A DNA stretch of 55,499 nt from Planctomycetaceae bacterium (lineage in GTDB: Bacteria; Planctomycetota; Planctomycetia; Planctomycetales; Planctomycetaceae): positions 1-55,499 of the forward strand of contig JANQRQ010000264.1 of assembly GCA_028284485.1 (NCBI GenBank). The letters are read 5' to 3'. Of this stretch, positions 8,967 through 18,575 are shown in pieces; within the stretch, counting starts at the first letter, position 1; every line of letters starts with the position of its first letter. A program made the position numbers and the translations under genes. The notes under the pieces were generated by a model. The model saw only the letters and a program-made list of their open reading frames with translations, was not told where the DNA came from and ran no database searches.

Positions 8967-10478
8967 TTGAACAGTAATTCCGTCCATCGCGACGCGTTGC
9001 CGACAGGAGGGCCGCTTCGCCAAGACCGAGAAATGCTGTTTCAACGCCTGGCCGATACGATCGATCAGGTCTTCTGGTTCACCAGCATCGACCCGGAACA
9101 GGTTCTCTATGTGAGCCCCGCTTTCGAGCGGATTTGGGGGCGAACGGCGGAGGAACTCTACAGCGGATCGCGAGTATGGATGCAGGCAATTCATCCGGAG
9201 GACCGGCAACCGACTGCGGAGAAGTTTGAAGGTTGGTTGACCGGAACGATTCCGGAATACATTGCCGAGTACCGCATCGTTCGTCCCGATGGCACAATCC
9301 GCTGGATCCTTGATTCCGGTGCTCAAATACGAACCGGTCGGGATAATCCGAATTTCATCTGCGGCATCGCGAAAGACATCACCGAAGAAAAAGAAGCAAA
9401 AAATGCCCTGGAGCAAGCCCTCACTGAGATTACACAACTGAAAGAACGACTGCAGCAGGAGAACATCTACCTGCAGGAAGAACTCAAGGACGCCTTTGGG
9501 TTTGATGACATCATCGGACAGAGTGACCCTCTCCAAGTCACGCTCAGCAAGGTTCGGCAGGTAGCAAAAACCGATGCCAGTGTGCTGCTGCTGGGCGAAA
9601 CCGGTACCGGCAAGGAATTACTCGCACGAGCCATTCATGGCCATAGTCCTCGTAAGGACCGACCGCTGGTCAAAGTCAATTGCGCGTCGCTACCGAGTTC
9701 GCTGATTGAAAGTGAATTGTTCGGCCATGTGCGTGGGGCGTTCACCGGAGCCATCGCGGATAAGTTGGGCCGGTTCCACTTGGCCGACAACGGTACGATT
9801 TTCCTCGATGAAATCGGCGAGCTGAATCTCGATCTACAATCCAAACTGCTGCGCGTGTTGCAAGAGGGAGAATTCGAACGAATCGGTTCCCCAGAGACGA
9901 CCAAGGTCAATGTTCGGATCGTTGCAGCGACGAATCGCGATCTGCATGCCGCCGTCAACGATGGTTCGTTTCGGGCCGATCTCTACTATCGGTTGGCAGT
10001 TTTTCCGATCGAAGTGCCTCCGCTACGTGTGCGTCGTGGCGACATTCCGCTATTGGTGAGGAGTTTTCTAGATCAGAAACGCGCCCGCCTCGGTAAAACG
10101 ATCGTCAACGTGCCCGACCCAGTCATGCGAGCGCTAGTAGAATACGATTGGCCGGGAAATGTCCGTGAACTGGAAAATGTTATCGAACGCGCCATGATTC
10201 TCTCTCCGGCGGAAACGTTGGTGCTCGATGAATCTCTCGAAAAGCCCATCCGGGCGGCACGATTTCGTCCCGCGATGCCTGTCCCCCAGGTTGCGGATGT
10301 GCATTCCACGAGTTTGGAAGACGTCGACCGCGCTCACATCGTCAGCGTATTGGAGCAATGCAATTGGACCATCAAAGGGGCTGGCCAAGCCGCGGAAAGA
10401 TTGGGGTTGGCCCCCAGTACGCTCCGTTACCGGATGAACAAACTGGGCATCAAACGTCCGTCACGCAAGCCGCGGTAG
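8967..10478 (+). CDS. Sigma-54-dependent transcriptional activator with PAS sensor (PAS-AAA+-Fis)
   Basis: The 503-residue protein has a PAS/PAC sensor (about residues 25-140), a coiled-coil linker (about 145-175), a full AAA+ sigma-54 activator domain and a Fis-type helix-turn-helix at the C-terminus. Walker A is at about residue 210 (GETGTGKE). The GAFTGA loop that contacts sigma-54 is at 257-262. 'GTIFLDEIGE' is Walker B, and 'DWPGNVRELENVIERA' marks the end of the AAA+ domain. No response-regulator receiver is present, so activation is probably through the PAS domain. All key motifs are intact. The start is uncertain: the TTG at 8967 has AAGGGGGG eight bases upstream, a TTG at 8904 gives 21 more residues, and an ATG at 9033 also fits. 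Its targets are not visible in the sequence. Confidence 0.93.
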   Translation: MNSNSVHRDALPTGGPLRQDREMLFQRLADTIDQVFWFTSIDPEQVLYVSPAFERIWGRTAEELYSGSRVWMQAIHPEDRQPTAEKFEGWLTGTIPEYIAEYRIVRPDGTIRWILDSGAQIRTGRDNPNFICGIAKDITEEKEAKNALEQALTEITQLKERLQQENIYLQEELKDAFGFDDIIGQSDPLQVTLSKVRQVAKTDASVLLLGETGTGKELLARAIHGHSPRKDRPLVKVNCASLPSSLIESELFGHVRGAFTGAIADKLGRFHLADNGTIFLDEIGELNLDLQSKLLRVLQEGEFERIGSPETTKVNVRIVAATNRDLHAAVNDGSFRADLYYRLAVFPIEVPPLRVRRGDIPLLVRSFLDQKRARLGKTIVNVPDPVMRALVEYDWPGNVRELENVIERAMILSPAETLVLDESLEKPIRAARFRPAMPVPQVADVHSTSLEDVDRAHIVSVLEQCNWTIKGAGQAAERLGLAPSTLRYRMNKLGIKRPSRKPR

Positions 10479-10511
10479 TCTTATTGCGTTTTCACTTCAC
10501 CCACTTGTGCG

Positions 10512-12161
10512 TCATCGCAGTTGCTGCTGGACGAACTCGGGTAGGCGTTGATGAATGCTAATGTTATCGCGGTCGTTAGGCAGTTTGGGGCCGGATGTGC
10601 TGCGTCCATCATCGATCTGCTGTTGTAACAACGCGATTAGTTCGGCCACTTTATCGGGGTGCTTGCTTGCAAGATTTTGGTCCTCGTGCAAATCGTTCGA
10701 TAAGTTGAACAACTGCACGAACGGAGCACGAGTGATGTCGGCCCAATTCGGCGTTTTTGCAAATCGCGCCAGCGCGTCTCGCCAAGCTTCATCGATTCCT
10801 GGTTTATTGCCGTAATTTCCGGTCGCACCGGACCCGGGGCAAATGCATAACTTCCAGTCGCCGTCGCGGACCACGAACGGGCCGATTGATTGCATGATCA
10901 GATTCTGCCGCTCGCCCACTGAAGCCGGATCGTGCAGCAACGATGCAAAGCTGATCGAATCGGGAGCCTGCTGCGGACTGATTTCGCCCCCGGTCAGTTC
11001 AGCGAATGTCGCCATCAAGTCGCAGAGCCCGACGATTGCGCCGCATTCGCTACCAGGTTCGATCACTCCGGGCCAATGCGCGATCAACGGCACGCGTAGG
11101 CCCCCTTCATACACAGTGAATTTGTAACCGCGATGCGGGCCGCTGCTGTAATGCCCCTGCTCCTCAAGTAAATGAATCTGGCCGGGCGTTGCCTTGAGGA
11201 TGTTGCCGGCGTATGAAGCGGCCCCGTGATCCGACGATAGAAGAACCAGTGTGTTTTCGTAGGCACCTTGTTTTTTGAGAGCCGTGATCACCCGTTCCAC
11301 TGCGTGATCAACTTCCATCACAAAATCGCCGTAGACGCCAAGGCTGCTTCTTCCCTGGAATTTCGGGCTGGGGCTGGTTGGAGTATGCGGTGCGGTCAAA
11401 GCTAAATACATAAAGAAGGGTTGTTCAGGTTGCTGGCGACTGATGTACGACTCGGCCTGCCGATAAAACGCTTCCAACACCTTGTAATCTTCGAAATCCT
11501 TTTCGGCATCGCCAACGCGATTGAATGCACTCCACCCTTTCTTGGCGGTCACCTCTCCTTGCCAAACGTTGTTCTTCGCGAAGGCATAGGGATACATATC
11601 AAGCGAACCAGGCAGGATGTAACTGTAGTCAAATCCATACTCGGGCGGCCCAACTTTCAGTGGCCGTTTGTAATCGACGTTGTTTTCATTTTGCACCTGA
11701 CCATCTTTGGTCGCCATCACCGTGCCGAGATGCCATTTGCCGATGTAAGCGGAACGATACCCGGCGCTGCGGAACATGTCGGCCATGGTGTAGGTGTCCG
11801 TACTAAAGCGAGGACCGATGAATCCCCAAGCGCCGCCGGGTTGCGGTCGGCCAAACCGCCAAGGATAGCGTCCCGTCATAATTGCGATCCGTGTCGGCCC
11901 ACAAACCGAGGCGTTGACATGCGCATCGGTAAACCGCAGCCCGCCCGCTGCTAAAGCGTCGATATGCGGCGTTTCAATCTGGCAGCGATCGCCGCCGTAA
12001 CAATTCACATCACCGATTCCCAAATCGTCCGCCAGAATGAAAACGATGTTCGGCTTGGTCGACGATCGATTTTGTCGCGCTTTGGCAGCACGACACGAAT
12101 CGGCACGGAGTAGCGAAAAGCAAGATGTGACAACGAAGACCCAATAAACGGACCGTAACAT
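10512..12161 (-). CDS. Exported type I sulfatase (arylsulfatase A type)
   Basis: This 549-residue protein has a signal peptide followed by 'NIVFILADDLGIGDV', the metal-binding start of the sulfatase fold. The formylglycine site is Cys87 in CGPTR, followed by 'IAIMTGRYPW'. 'IGKWHLG' and 'LLSSDHGA' provide the other active-site strands. A 'GGLRVPLIAHWPG' block precedes the C-terminal subdomain. The Thr in CGPTR in place of Ser is an accepted variant of the C-x-P-x-R core. GAGGAG nine bases before the ATG at 12161 decides the start; an in-frame ATG at 12185 is less likely. The gene is convergent with the sigma-54 activator (33 bp apart) and divergent from the orphan at 12458. Confidence 0.92.
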   Translation of the reverse strand: MLRSVYWVFVVTSCFSLLRADSCRAAKARQNRSSTKPNIVFILADDLGIGDVNCYGGDRCQIETPHIDALAAGGLRFTDAHVNASVCGPTRIAIMTGRYPWRFGRPQPGGAWGFIGPRFSTDTYTMADMFRSAGYRSAYIGKWHLGTVMATKDGQVQNENNVDYKRPLKVGPPEYGFDYSYILPGSLDMYPYAFAKNNVWQGEVTAKKGWSAFNRVGDAEKDFEDYKVLEAFYRQAESYISRQQPEQPFFMYLALTAPHTPTSPSPKFQGRSSLGVYGDFVMEVDHAVERVITALKKQGAYENTLVLLSSDHGAASYAGNILKATPGQIHLLEEQGHYSSGPHRGYKFTVYEGGLRVPLIAHWPGVIEPGSECGAIVGLCDLMATFAELTGGEISPQQAPDSISFASLLHDPASVGERQNLIMQSIGPFVVRDGDWKLCICPGSGATGNYGNKPGIDEAWRDALARFAKTPNWADITRAPFVQLFNLSNDLHEDQNLASKHPDKVAELIALLQQQIDDGRSTSGPKLPNDRDNISIHQRLPEFVQQQLR

Positions 12162-12457
12162 GCGTGCTGTCTCCTCGAGCGACATGCCAAACTGATTTCT
12201 GCAGAATGCCGATGGTATATGTCGATCATTTCAAGCCGAGGAAAGATGTGCAAGAGGCGAATCTACTAGAGAGCCCCCGCGTGCGACGGTTGCCTGCAAG
12301 CTGCCATCACTTACATAAGCTGAATCTGCGTTCGTAGCACACCGGGAGAAGCGTTTTCTTTCGCCAGGATTTGACAGCGGCAGATTGTCCCGGCAGACTC
12401 GACTTTGAATCAACAAACAGACTTCGATCTTAACCAAATACGCTCGGTGTATCGGGT

Positions 12458-13981
12458 ATGCGAACTATTCCGAAGGCCATGTCGATCGTCTTGCTGCTGT
12501 CAGCCGAAATTCAGCCAACGGCTTCCCAAGCGGAATCGCTTCGTGTAAGGGCCACCGTCGATTTTGGTGAGGATGTCGGACAGAATTTCGGATCGCTGTT
12601 TGAGATACACGATGCAGCTGGCAACGCACGCATCGGTGCTGGTTTCTTGGGGGCATACAATACCCAACCGCGAAGTAGTCGCCGTACGCTGCACTTTTAT
12701 GTCAAATCGACCGAAGAAGCCTTTCGATTGGAGAAAACGACTCTTCCAAAGCCGACGACCGATGCAGGAGTCTACCTGTATGATTTCAGACAGCGACTCT
12801 TCGCGCGCAGCCGCAATGGAACAGATCGCTTGTTGCGGTTTTGGAATGACGAACGGCAGATCTGGGAAGTCGACGAAGATACGTCGCCATACGCGACTCG
12901 GGTGGCTGATGGAATTTTGGCAGTCACTGGGAGTCAGGTAACGTGGAACGGTCGCCCGATCTACACGTTGGCTGACCCAAATCGGCGTCTTGGTGAATAC
13001 TATTACGCCAATGGCTTTCTGTTTCTCCGAATTCACAATCGAAACAGCGATCCGTGGCAGAATCAGATTTTCGCGATCCCTTGGTTATCGAGTTCTCCTT
13101 CGCAGTTGGATCCGACAGAGGGAATCGCGCTCGAGTTACGCACACCCAACGAATTTGCGTACGCATTTGGTCAACTCGGAAGCAAAGTGATCGTGTCGAC
13201 GAACACTGGTGGTAATTACGATTTCGATGGCAAAACCTGGCGAACACTGCTCGAACCAGATACTTCCACAAGTTTTCAGATCTATTCCATTCTGAACTAC
13301 CACAATGTATTGCTGATGGGGCAATATCCCACAGGGAAATTATTCGAATACAACGGCCAAGAGATGCGGCTGCGTGAAAACTGGCCACCCGTTTTGCCGG
13401 GAGTGCAAGATCGGGCGCGTGAAGCGCAAACCATGGCCATTTACCGCGGCGATCTCTATTGCGGCGTTTGGCCCTGGGGCGAGGTGTGGCGGCTCAATCC
13501 CAACCGCGATGACTGGAGTTTTGCCGGACGAATGTTCGAACATCCAAAGTTGAACGATCAGTTCCGTCACCCGTACGAACAGGAAATGAGCCGATTCGAT
13601 TCGGTCCTTAATCGTTGGGGACAGCGCGTGACGAGCCTTGTGCCATTCGGCGACTCTCTATACGTCGGCACATCGGCCAAAACTTCCGCACCATTCGAAT
13701 CCCAGTTTACATTTCTCAATGACGGACGGTGGCGCGACTATGGACAAGTCCACCGGTTGACTGCACCGGGGCAGCTTTCAGTCCACACTAGATGGACATC
13801 CGGACCAACGACATTCGAATTTGTCGTCGAGGACAATCAAATGTTCGTGCTGCAGGATGGAAACGAACTTGGACGAGGGATTGCACCGAAACAAACCTCG
13901 ATGCTCAATGACGTTTCATGGGGAAAGGGTGTTTTTGGACGACTGCGTGGCAAGCTGACTTCACGCAATTGGAATCGCTGA
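12458..13981 (+). CDS. Exported protein of unknown function with beta-rich, propeller-like organisation
   Basis: I do not recognise a family. The 507-residue protein begins with a hydrophobic signal region (MSIVLLLSAE within residues 1-25). The rest is rich in Trp, Tyr, Gly and Asp, with repeated short strand-turn units such as 'GGNYDFDGKTWRTLLE', 'GKLFEYNGQEMRL', 'GDLYCGVWPWGEVWRLN' and 'DSLYVGTSAK'. This pattern fits a kelch-like or other beta-propeller. The last 80 residues (about 'GQLSVHTRWTSGPTTFEFVV') could be a separate beta-sandwich. No catalytic motif is evident. It stands alone between divergent sulfatase and co-directional ceramidase-type genes. The ribosome-binding site is weak. 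Confidence 0.8.
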   Translation: MRTIPKAMSIVLLLSAEIQPTASQAESLRVRATVDFGEDVGQNFGSLFEIHDAAGNARIGAGFLGAYNTQPRSSRRTLHFYVKSTEEAFRLEKTTLPKPTTDAGVYLYDFRQRLFARSRNGTDRLLRFWNDERQIWEVDEDTSPYATRVADGILAVTGSQVTWNGRPIYTLADPNRRLGEYYYANGFLFLRIHNRNSDPWQNQIFAIPWLSSSPSQLDPTEGIALELRTPNEFAYAFGQLGSKVIVSTNTGGNYDFDGKTWRTLLEPDTSTSFQIYSILNYHNVLLMGQYPTGKLFEYNGQEMRLRENWPPVLPGVQDRAREAQTMAIYRGDLYCGVWPWGEVWRLNPNRDDWSFAGRMFEHPKLNDQFRHPYEQEMSRFDSVLNRWGQRVTSLVPFGDSLYVGTSAKTSAPFESQFTFLNDGRWRDYGQVHRLTAPGQLSVHTRWTSGPTTFEFVVEDNQMFVLQDGNELGRGIAPKQTSMLNDVSWGKGVFGRLRGKLTSRNWNR

Positions 13982-14131
13982 CTCGCAGGCATGACAATTG
14001 TCGCGATCTTCACTGGAGATCACAGTTTCTGCTTTCGGTGAGGACCCGTGTCGCGTAGCTTGTCGATTATCGCTGCTTTTGTCCTTTTTTCATGTTGACT
14101 AATTCCCGTCCGCAAAGGTCGACAAAGAGCC

Positions 14132-15526
14132 ATGAACATTCGAAATCACCTAGTGCTGGTTGGTTGCTTCGTTTTTGTGGCACAAGGACGCGGCGGAGCC
14201 GACGACGGCGCGACCTGGAAGGCCGGTGTCGCCCGCGCAGTCGTCACGCCGAGTGAATCGATGTGGATGGCCGGTTATGCCAGCCGCGATCGGCCATCTG
14301 AGGGAGCCGTGCATGATCTGTACATCAAAGCACTGGCTTTGGAAGACGAGACGGACAATCGATTGGTCATTATCACGTCCGACTTAATCAGTGTGCCAAG
14401 ACCAATCCGGGATCAACTCGAGCAGTCGTGTCTTGAGAATTACGGACTACCAGCGGAGTCGCTGCTTATCAATTGTTCGCACACACATTGCGGGCCGGAG
14501 ATTCGGACGACCCGCTGGTCGTTGGATGGGCTTCCCGCCGAGCGATTGGAGACAGCAACAAGGTATGTTGACCAATTGCAAAAAGCCCTGCTGAAACTTG
14601 TCGGTGATGCGCTGGCCGACTTATCACCGGCAGGAGTGTCCTATTGCCGGGCGCGGTGTGGATTCGCCATGAACCGACGCACGCCCAGCCTGACTGGGTT
14701 TCGCAACTTTCCAAATCCGAATGGACCGGTCGACCACGACGTGCCCGTACTGCAAGTCGCAACGCCCGAAGGAAAGCTGCGCGCCCTCTTGTTCGGCTAT
14801 GCTTGCCATAACACGACGCTAAGTTTCTATCAGTTTTGCGGCGACTATGCCGGCTTCGCGCAGGAATACATCGAAGAAGCCCACCCGGACGTGACCGCAC
14901 TATTCATGCAAGGTTGCGGCGGCGATCAAAACCCCTATCCGCGTCGCACTCTGGAATTGGCCCGACAACACGGTCGTACCTTGGCCAATGCCGTTGAGAC
15001 GGCACTACTGACGGAAGCACAAGACGTCGAGGGCACACTTCGCATGGCCTACGGCATGGCAGAGCTGGACTACCAAACGCCGCCCAGCAGAACGCAACTC
15101 ATCGAAAAGTCCAATTCAAAGGATAAATACGACCGAATTCATGCGGAACGTCTCTTGAAACAACTGGAAGAGGAGGGCCAGTTGCTCACACGGTACGCCT
15201 GCCCCATACAAGTCATCATGTTTGGTAGTACCGTTACGCTGGTTGCGTTGCCCGGCGAAACGGTCGTCGATTATTCGCTTCGATTGAAAAGTGAACTTTC
15301 CTCATTCGAGGGCGACGGACCGGATATTTGGGTGGCGGGTTATAGTAACGATGTGTTTGCCTATATCCCGAGTCGGCGAGTGCTCTTAGAAGGTGGCTAC
15401 GAAGCTGAACGGGCGATGCGAAATATGACGACTGTCTTGCAACCTGGTCCATTTGCGCCATCGGTCGAGGAGCGCATTATTTCGCGCGTGCATGAACTGC
15501 ATGATGGCCTCGCCTGGGAGGAATGA
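14132..15526 (+). CDS. Neutral/alkaline non-lysosomal ceramidase-type protein (N-terminal domain family), copy 1
   Basis: The 464-residue exported protein has a signal peptide (residues 1-23) and one domain of the neutral ceramidase N-terminal family. It shows 'GVARAVVTPSE', the typical opening, then 'MAGYASRDRPSEG'. 'NCSHTHCGP' contains two likely zinc-binding His residues (His117 and His119). 'GYACHNTTL' and 'FMQGCGGDQNPYP' are further conserved active-site stretches. True ceramidases carry a second C-terminal domain, which is missing, so the substrate may be another amide or ester. The family is common in planctomycetes without proven function. It is first in a co-directional block reaching 24419, 139 bp ahead of the oxidoreductase. 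Confidence 0.88.
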   Translation: MNIRNHLVLVGCFVFVAQGRGGADDGATWKAGVARAVVTPSESMWMAGYASRDRPSEGAVHDLYIKALALEDETDNRLVIITSDLISVPRPIRDQLEQSCLENYGLPAESLLINCSHTHCGPEIRTTRWSLDGLPAERLETATRYVDQLQKALLKLVGDALADLSPAGVSYCRARCGFAMNRRTPSLTGFRNFPNPNGPVDHDVPVLQVATPEGKLRALLFGYACHNTTLSFYQFCGDYAGFAQEYIEEAHPDVTALFMQGCGGDQNPYPRRTLELARQHGRTLANAVETALLTEAQDVEGTLRMAYGMAELDYQTPPSRTQLIEKSNSKDKYDRIHAERLLKQLEEEGQLLTRYACPIQVIMFGSTVTLVALPGETVVDYSLRLKSELSSFEGDGPDIWVAGYSNDVFAYIPSRRVLLEGGYEAERAMRNMTTVLQPGPFAPSVEERIISRVHELHDGLAWEE

Positions 15527-15665
15527 TTCAGAAAAGGGTACTGCCGGCTGTAGACGACCGCAGATTTGAACAGGGTATTGATTTCGTCGCCAATGCACGG
15601 GATGCTCAGAAGGAATCACACCACCATACTTCTTGACTGTTCACGAGAATGAAAAGGGATTGTCC

Positions 15666-16994
15666 ATGATCACTCGTCGAAGATTCTTGCAAGCCACCGC
15701 TGCCGCGACCACTTTGGCTGCCCCCGCATTTGTGCAGGGTCGCAATCTGAATTCCAAAATTCAACTGGCCGGAATTGGATGTGAAGCCAAGGGGTGGTCG
15801 GATATCCGCGAAATGGCCAGTCATGCCGCTGCCGAGCATGTGGCGTTTTGCGACGTCGATTTGGCACGGACTGACAAGGTTCGCGCGCTGCAACCTGACG
15901 CACCTGTCTTCCAGGATTATCGAGAAATGCTCGATAAGCTCGGTGATAAGATCGACGCGGTCACGGTCTCCACACCCGACCACATGCATGCCTATATCAC
16001 ATTGGATGCCATGCGACGGGGAATGCATGTCTACTGTCAAAAGCCATTGACGCATACGGTCTGGGAAGCCCGCCAAGTTCGTCTGCAGGCAGAAAAGTCC
16101 GGTGTGATCACCCGAATGGGTAACCAAATTCACTCTCACGAGTATTACCGAACAGCGGTCAATGTCTTGCAGTCTGGTGCAATCGGTAAAGTCAAACGGG
16201 TTCATTCCTGGTGTGCCGCGACAGGGCACGGAAAATCCGGTCGGATCAGCCGGCCCAAGCATCCGCCTGAAATGCCCGAAAGCTTGGATTGGGATTTGTG
16301 GATCGGCGTGGCACCGATGCGTCCCTATGGTGGGGACCGCGTCTACCATCCCTGGGGCTGGCGAGATTGGCAAGAATTTGGAAACGGTGCGCTAGGTGAT
16401 TTTGGGTGCCATATTCTCGATCCGGTCTTCACAGCACTGAAGATCACTGGCGCTCCGATTGACTTCAAGGCCGATCATTCCGGTATGAACGACGAGGTCT
16501 GGCCCGCCCAAACGACCGTCGATTACACATTCCCGGGTACGGAGTACTGCTTGGACAAGACTCTGAACATTACCTGGCAGGACGGTGGGTTGCGTCCCCG
16601 GACGAATGGATCGCATGTTCCATCGACAACTGCCCTCCCTCGCAGCGGGTCGTTGTTTATCGGGGAAAAGGGGAGCCTTGTTTTACCGCACACGGGCGAA
16701 CTGCGGCTGTATCCAGAAGAGAAATTCGCGGAACACAAAATCAAGAACGCAAAGCATTTGAATCATTACCACGGCTGGATCGATGGATGCCTTTCCGGGA
16801 AGCAACCGAGCGACGGCTTCGAATATGCCGGCCCATTGACGGAAGCCGTGCTATTGGGAAACATCGCCGTCCGATATCGAGGCGATTTGCTGAAATGGGA
16901 TTCTCCAAACCTGCAGATCACCAATCACCAGGAAGCAAACCAGTGGATTTCTCGTGAGTACCGAAAGGGATGGGAGATTTCTCCCGTCGTTTGA
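15666..16994 (+). CDS. Tat-exported Gfo/Idh/MocA family oxidoreductase
   Basis: The 442-residue protein opens with a twin-arginine signal (TRRRFLQATAAA, residues 3-14), so it is probably exported folded with its NAD(P) cofactor. The Rossmann part carries 'IQLAGIGCEAKG' and 'AFCDVD'. 'YCQKPLTHTVWEARQV' is the conserved Lys-Pro region of the family, and 'GCHILDPVFTAL' lies in the substrate domain. The C-terminus ends with the 'WISREYRKGWEI' tail seen in many planctomycete members. Family enzymes oxidise, reduce or epimerise sugars; the sugar is not known here. AAAGGG upstream of the ATG at 15666 supports that start over 15633. It sits between two ceramidase-type genes, with only 31 bp to the second. 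Confidence 0.92.
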   Translation: MITRRRFLQATAAATTLAAPAFVQGRNLNSKIQLAGIGCEAKGWSDIREMASHAAAEHVAFCDVDLARTDKVRALQPDAPVFQDYREMLDKLGDKIDAVTVSTPDHMHAYITLDAMRRGMHVYCQKPLTHTVWEARQVRLQAEKSGVITRMGNQIHSHEYYRTAVNVLQSGAIGKVKRVHSWCAATGHGKSGRISRPKHPPEMPESLDWDLWIGVAPMRPYGGDRVYHPWGWRDWQEFGNGALGDFGCHILDPVFTALKITGAPIDFKADHSGMNDEVWPAQTTVDYTFPGTEYCLDKTLNITWQDGGLRPRTNGSHVPSTTALPRSGSLFIGEKGSLVLPHTGELRLYPEEKFAEHKIKNAKHLNHYHGWIDGCLSGKQPSDGFEYAGPLTEAVLLGNIAVRYRGDLLKWDSPNLQITNHQEANQWISREYRKGWEISPVV

Positions 16995-17025
16995 GAATGC
17001 AGCTATAATGCGGAGTGCAACTTCG

Positions 17026-18477
17026 ATGAAAGAACAAACGCTTGCTCGAGCAATTGCTTACTCGGGAGTACTCTTGGCAATCGTATCGGGCGCCGTAGCC
17101 GACGATCGCGCCCAAGGCACGTTTCGCGCCGGCGCTTTTGCCATCGATATTACGCCGGAAAAGTTTCCTGTGGAATCGGCAGGCAGTATGACACCTCGGC
17201 TGGCAGAGATGGCCCACGATCCGCTCCACGCCCGCTGCCTGGTGCTGGACGACGGCAAAACGAAGATCGCGTTTGCGATTTGTGACAGCTGTATGATTCC
17301 ACGGGAGATCTACGACGCAGCGAAAAAGGCCGTGGAGCGGGAGACCGGTATTCCGACAGAAAATATTCTCACTTCCGCCACACACACTCATACGGCAGTC
17401 ACCGCGACACCGACGTTTCAAAGCAAAGTCGAGGTCGAATACTGTGAGTTGTTGACGGCGCGAATCGCCGAGGGAATTACGCAAGCAGCGGCCCAGCTGG
17501 AGCCGGCAAGAATCGGGTGGGCCGTTGGTGGAAATCCGCGACAAGTATATAACCGTCGATGGTACATGCGCGATGGCTACGAGTACGAAGACCCATTTGA
17601 CCGCGGAACAGATCTGGTGCGAATGAATCCCCCGCGCGGCAATAGCAAACTTCTCAGACCGTCGGGGCCAATCGATCCGGAGGTTTCGATCCTTTGCGCG
17701 CAGGCGTTAGACGGCCGCCCTATCGCACTGTTGGCGAATTATTCCTTGCATTATGTCGGTGGCGTCCCCAGCAAATCTTTGTCCGCAGACTACTTCGGCG
17801 AGTTTGCCCGACAGATCGCCCATCGAGTCGGTGCCTCGGACACCGAACCAGCATTTGTCGGAATGATGTCAAACGGAACAAGTGGGAATATCAACAACAT
17901 AAACTTCTTTGAAGGGTCGAAGAGTCAGCCACCGTTTGAGCAGATTCGTTTGGTTGCTGCCGACGTTGCCAATTCCGCTTTAGCGGCTTATGAGCGAGTG
18001 GAATACCACGACTGGGTGCCGCTCAAGATGCTGGAAACCGAAGTCGAGTTGGGAGTACGCAAACCGACGAACGACGATATAGCGCGTGCCCGCGAAACCC
18101 TGGCGGCGGCAGGCGAACGCCCCTATCGCGATCGTCGCGCGATCTACGCGCAAGAGACGATTCACCTTGCTGATTATCCCGATACGGTCAAAGCGAAGTT
18201 GCAGGCAATCCGCATCGGCACATTGGGGATTGTCACAACGCCATGCGAAACATTCGTCGAAACGGGTCTGGAAATCAAAAGTAAGAGCCCTTTGAGCCCG
18301 ACGTTTACGATTGAATTGGCGAATGGGTACAACGGCTATTTACCAACGCCGGAACATCATGCTCTCGGCGGCTATGAAACGTGGCGGGCAAAATCCAGTT
18401 ATTTGACCCTCGATGCAGAGCCAAAGATTCGTAGTACTCTGCTTGGTTTACTTGAAGAAGTTGCAGCACAGCCCTGA
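17026..18477 (+). CDS. Neutral/alkaline non-lysosomal ceramidase-type protein, copy 2
   Basis: The 483-residue exported protein has a signal peptide and one domain of the neutral ceramidase N-terminal family. The opening is 'AGAFAIDITPEKFP'. Probable metal-binding His residues lie in 'SATHTHTAVT' (His120 and His122). 'NYSLHYVGG' and 'GMMSNGTSGN' correspond to the other conserved active-site stretches. The C-terminal end has 'ELANGYNGYLPTPEHHALGGYE', typical of the family. It differs strongly from copy 1 at 14132, so the two are not a recent duplication. GGAG ten bases before the ATG at 17026 favours that start. Starts at 17008 and 16954 are also open, the latter overlapping the oxidoreductase gene. 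Confidence 0.9.
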   Translation: MKEQTLARAIAYSGVLLAIVSGAVADDRAQGTFRAGAFAIDITPEKFPVESAGSMTPRLAEMAHDPLHARCLVLDDGKTKIAFAICDSCMIPREIYDAAKKAVERETGIPTENILTSATHTHTAVTATPTFQSKVEVEYCELLTARIAEGITQAAAQLEPARIGWAVGGNPRQVYNRRWYMRDGYEYEDPFDRGTDLVRMNPPRGNSKLLRPSGPIDPEVSILCAQALDGRPIALLANYSLHYVGGVPSKSLSADYFGEFARQIAHRVGASDTEPAFVGMMSNGTSGNINNINFFEGSKSQPPFEQIRLVAADVANSALAAYERVEYHDWVPLKMLETEVELGVRKPTNDDIARARETLAAAGERPYRDRRAIYAQETIHLADYPDTVKAKLQAIRIGTLGIVTTPCETFVETGLEIKSKSPLSPTFTIELANGYNGYLPTPEHHALGGYETWRAKSSYLTLDAEPKIRSTLLGLLEEVAAQP

Positions 18478-18575
18478 AACGACAAATGTTAGAAGTTGCC
18501 CAACTTCGCGAGTTGCTATCGAAACGGTGTCAATTCGCAACAACTAGTTTTTCGCTCAGCAACGGGAGAAGTGCG

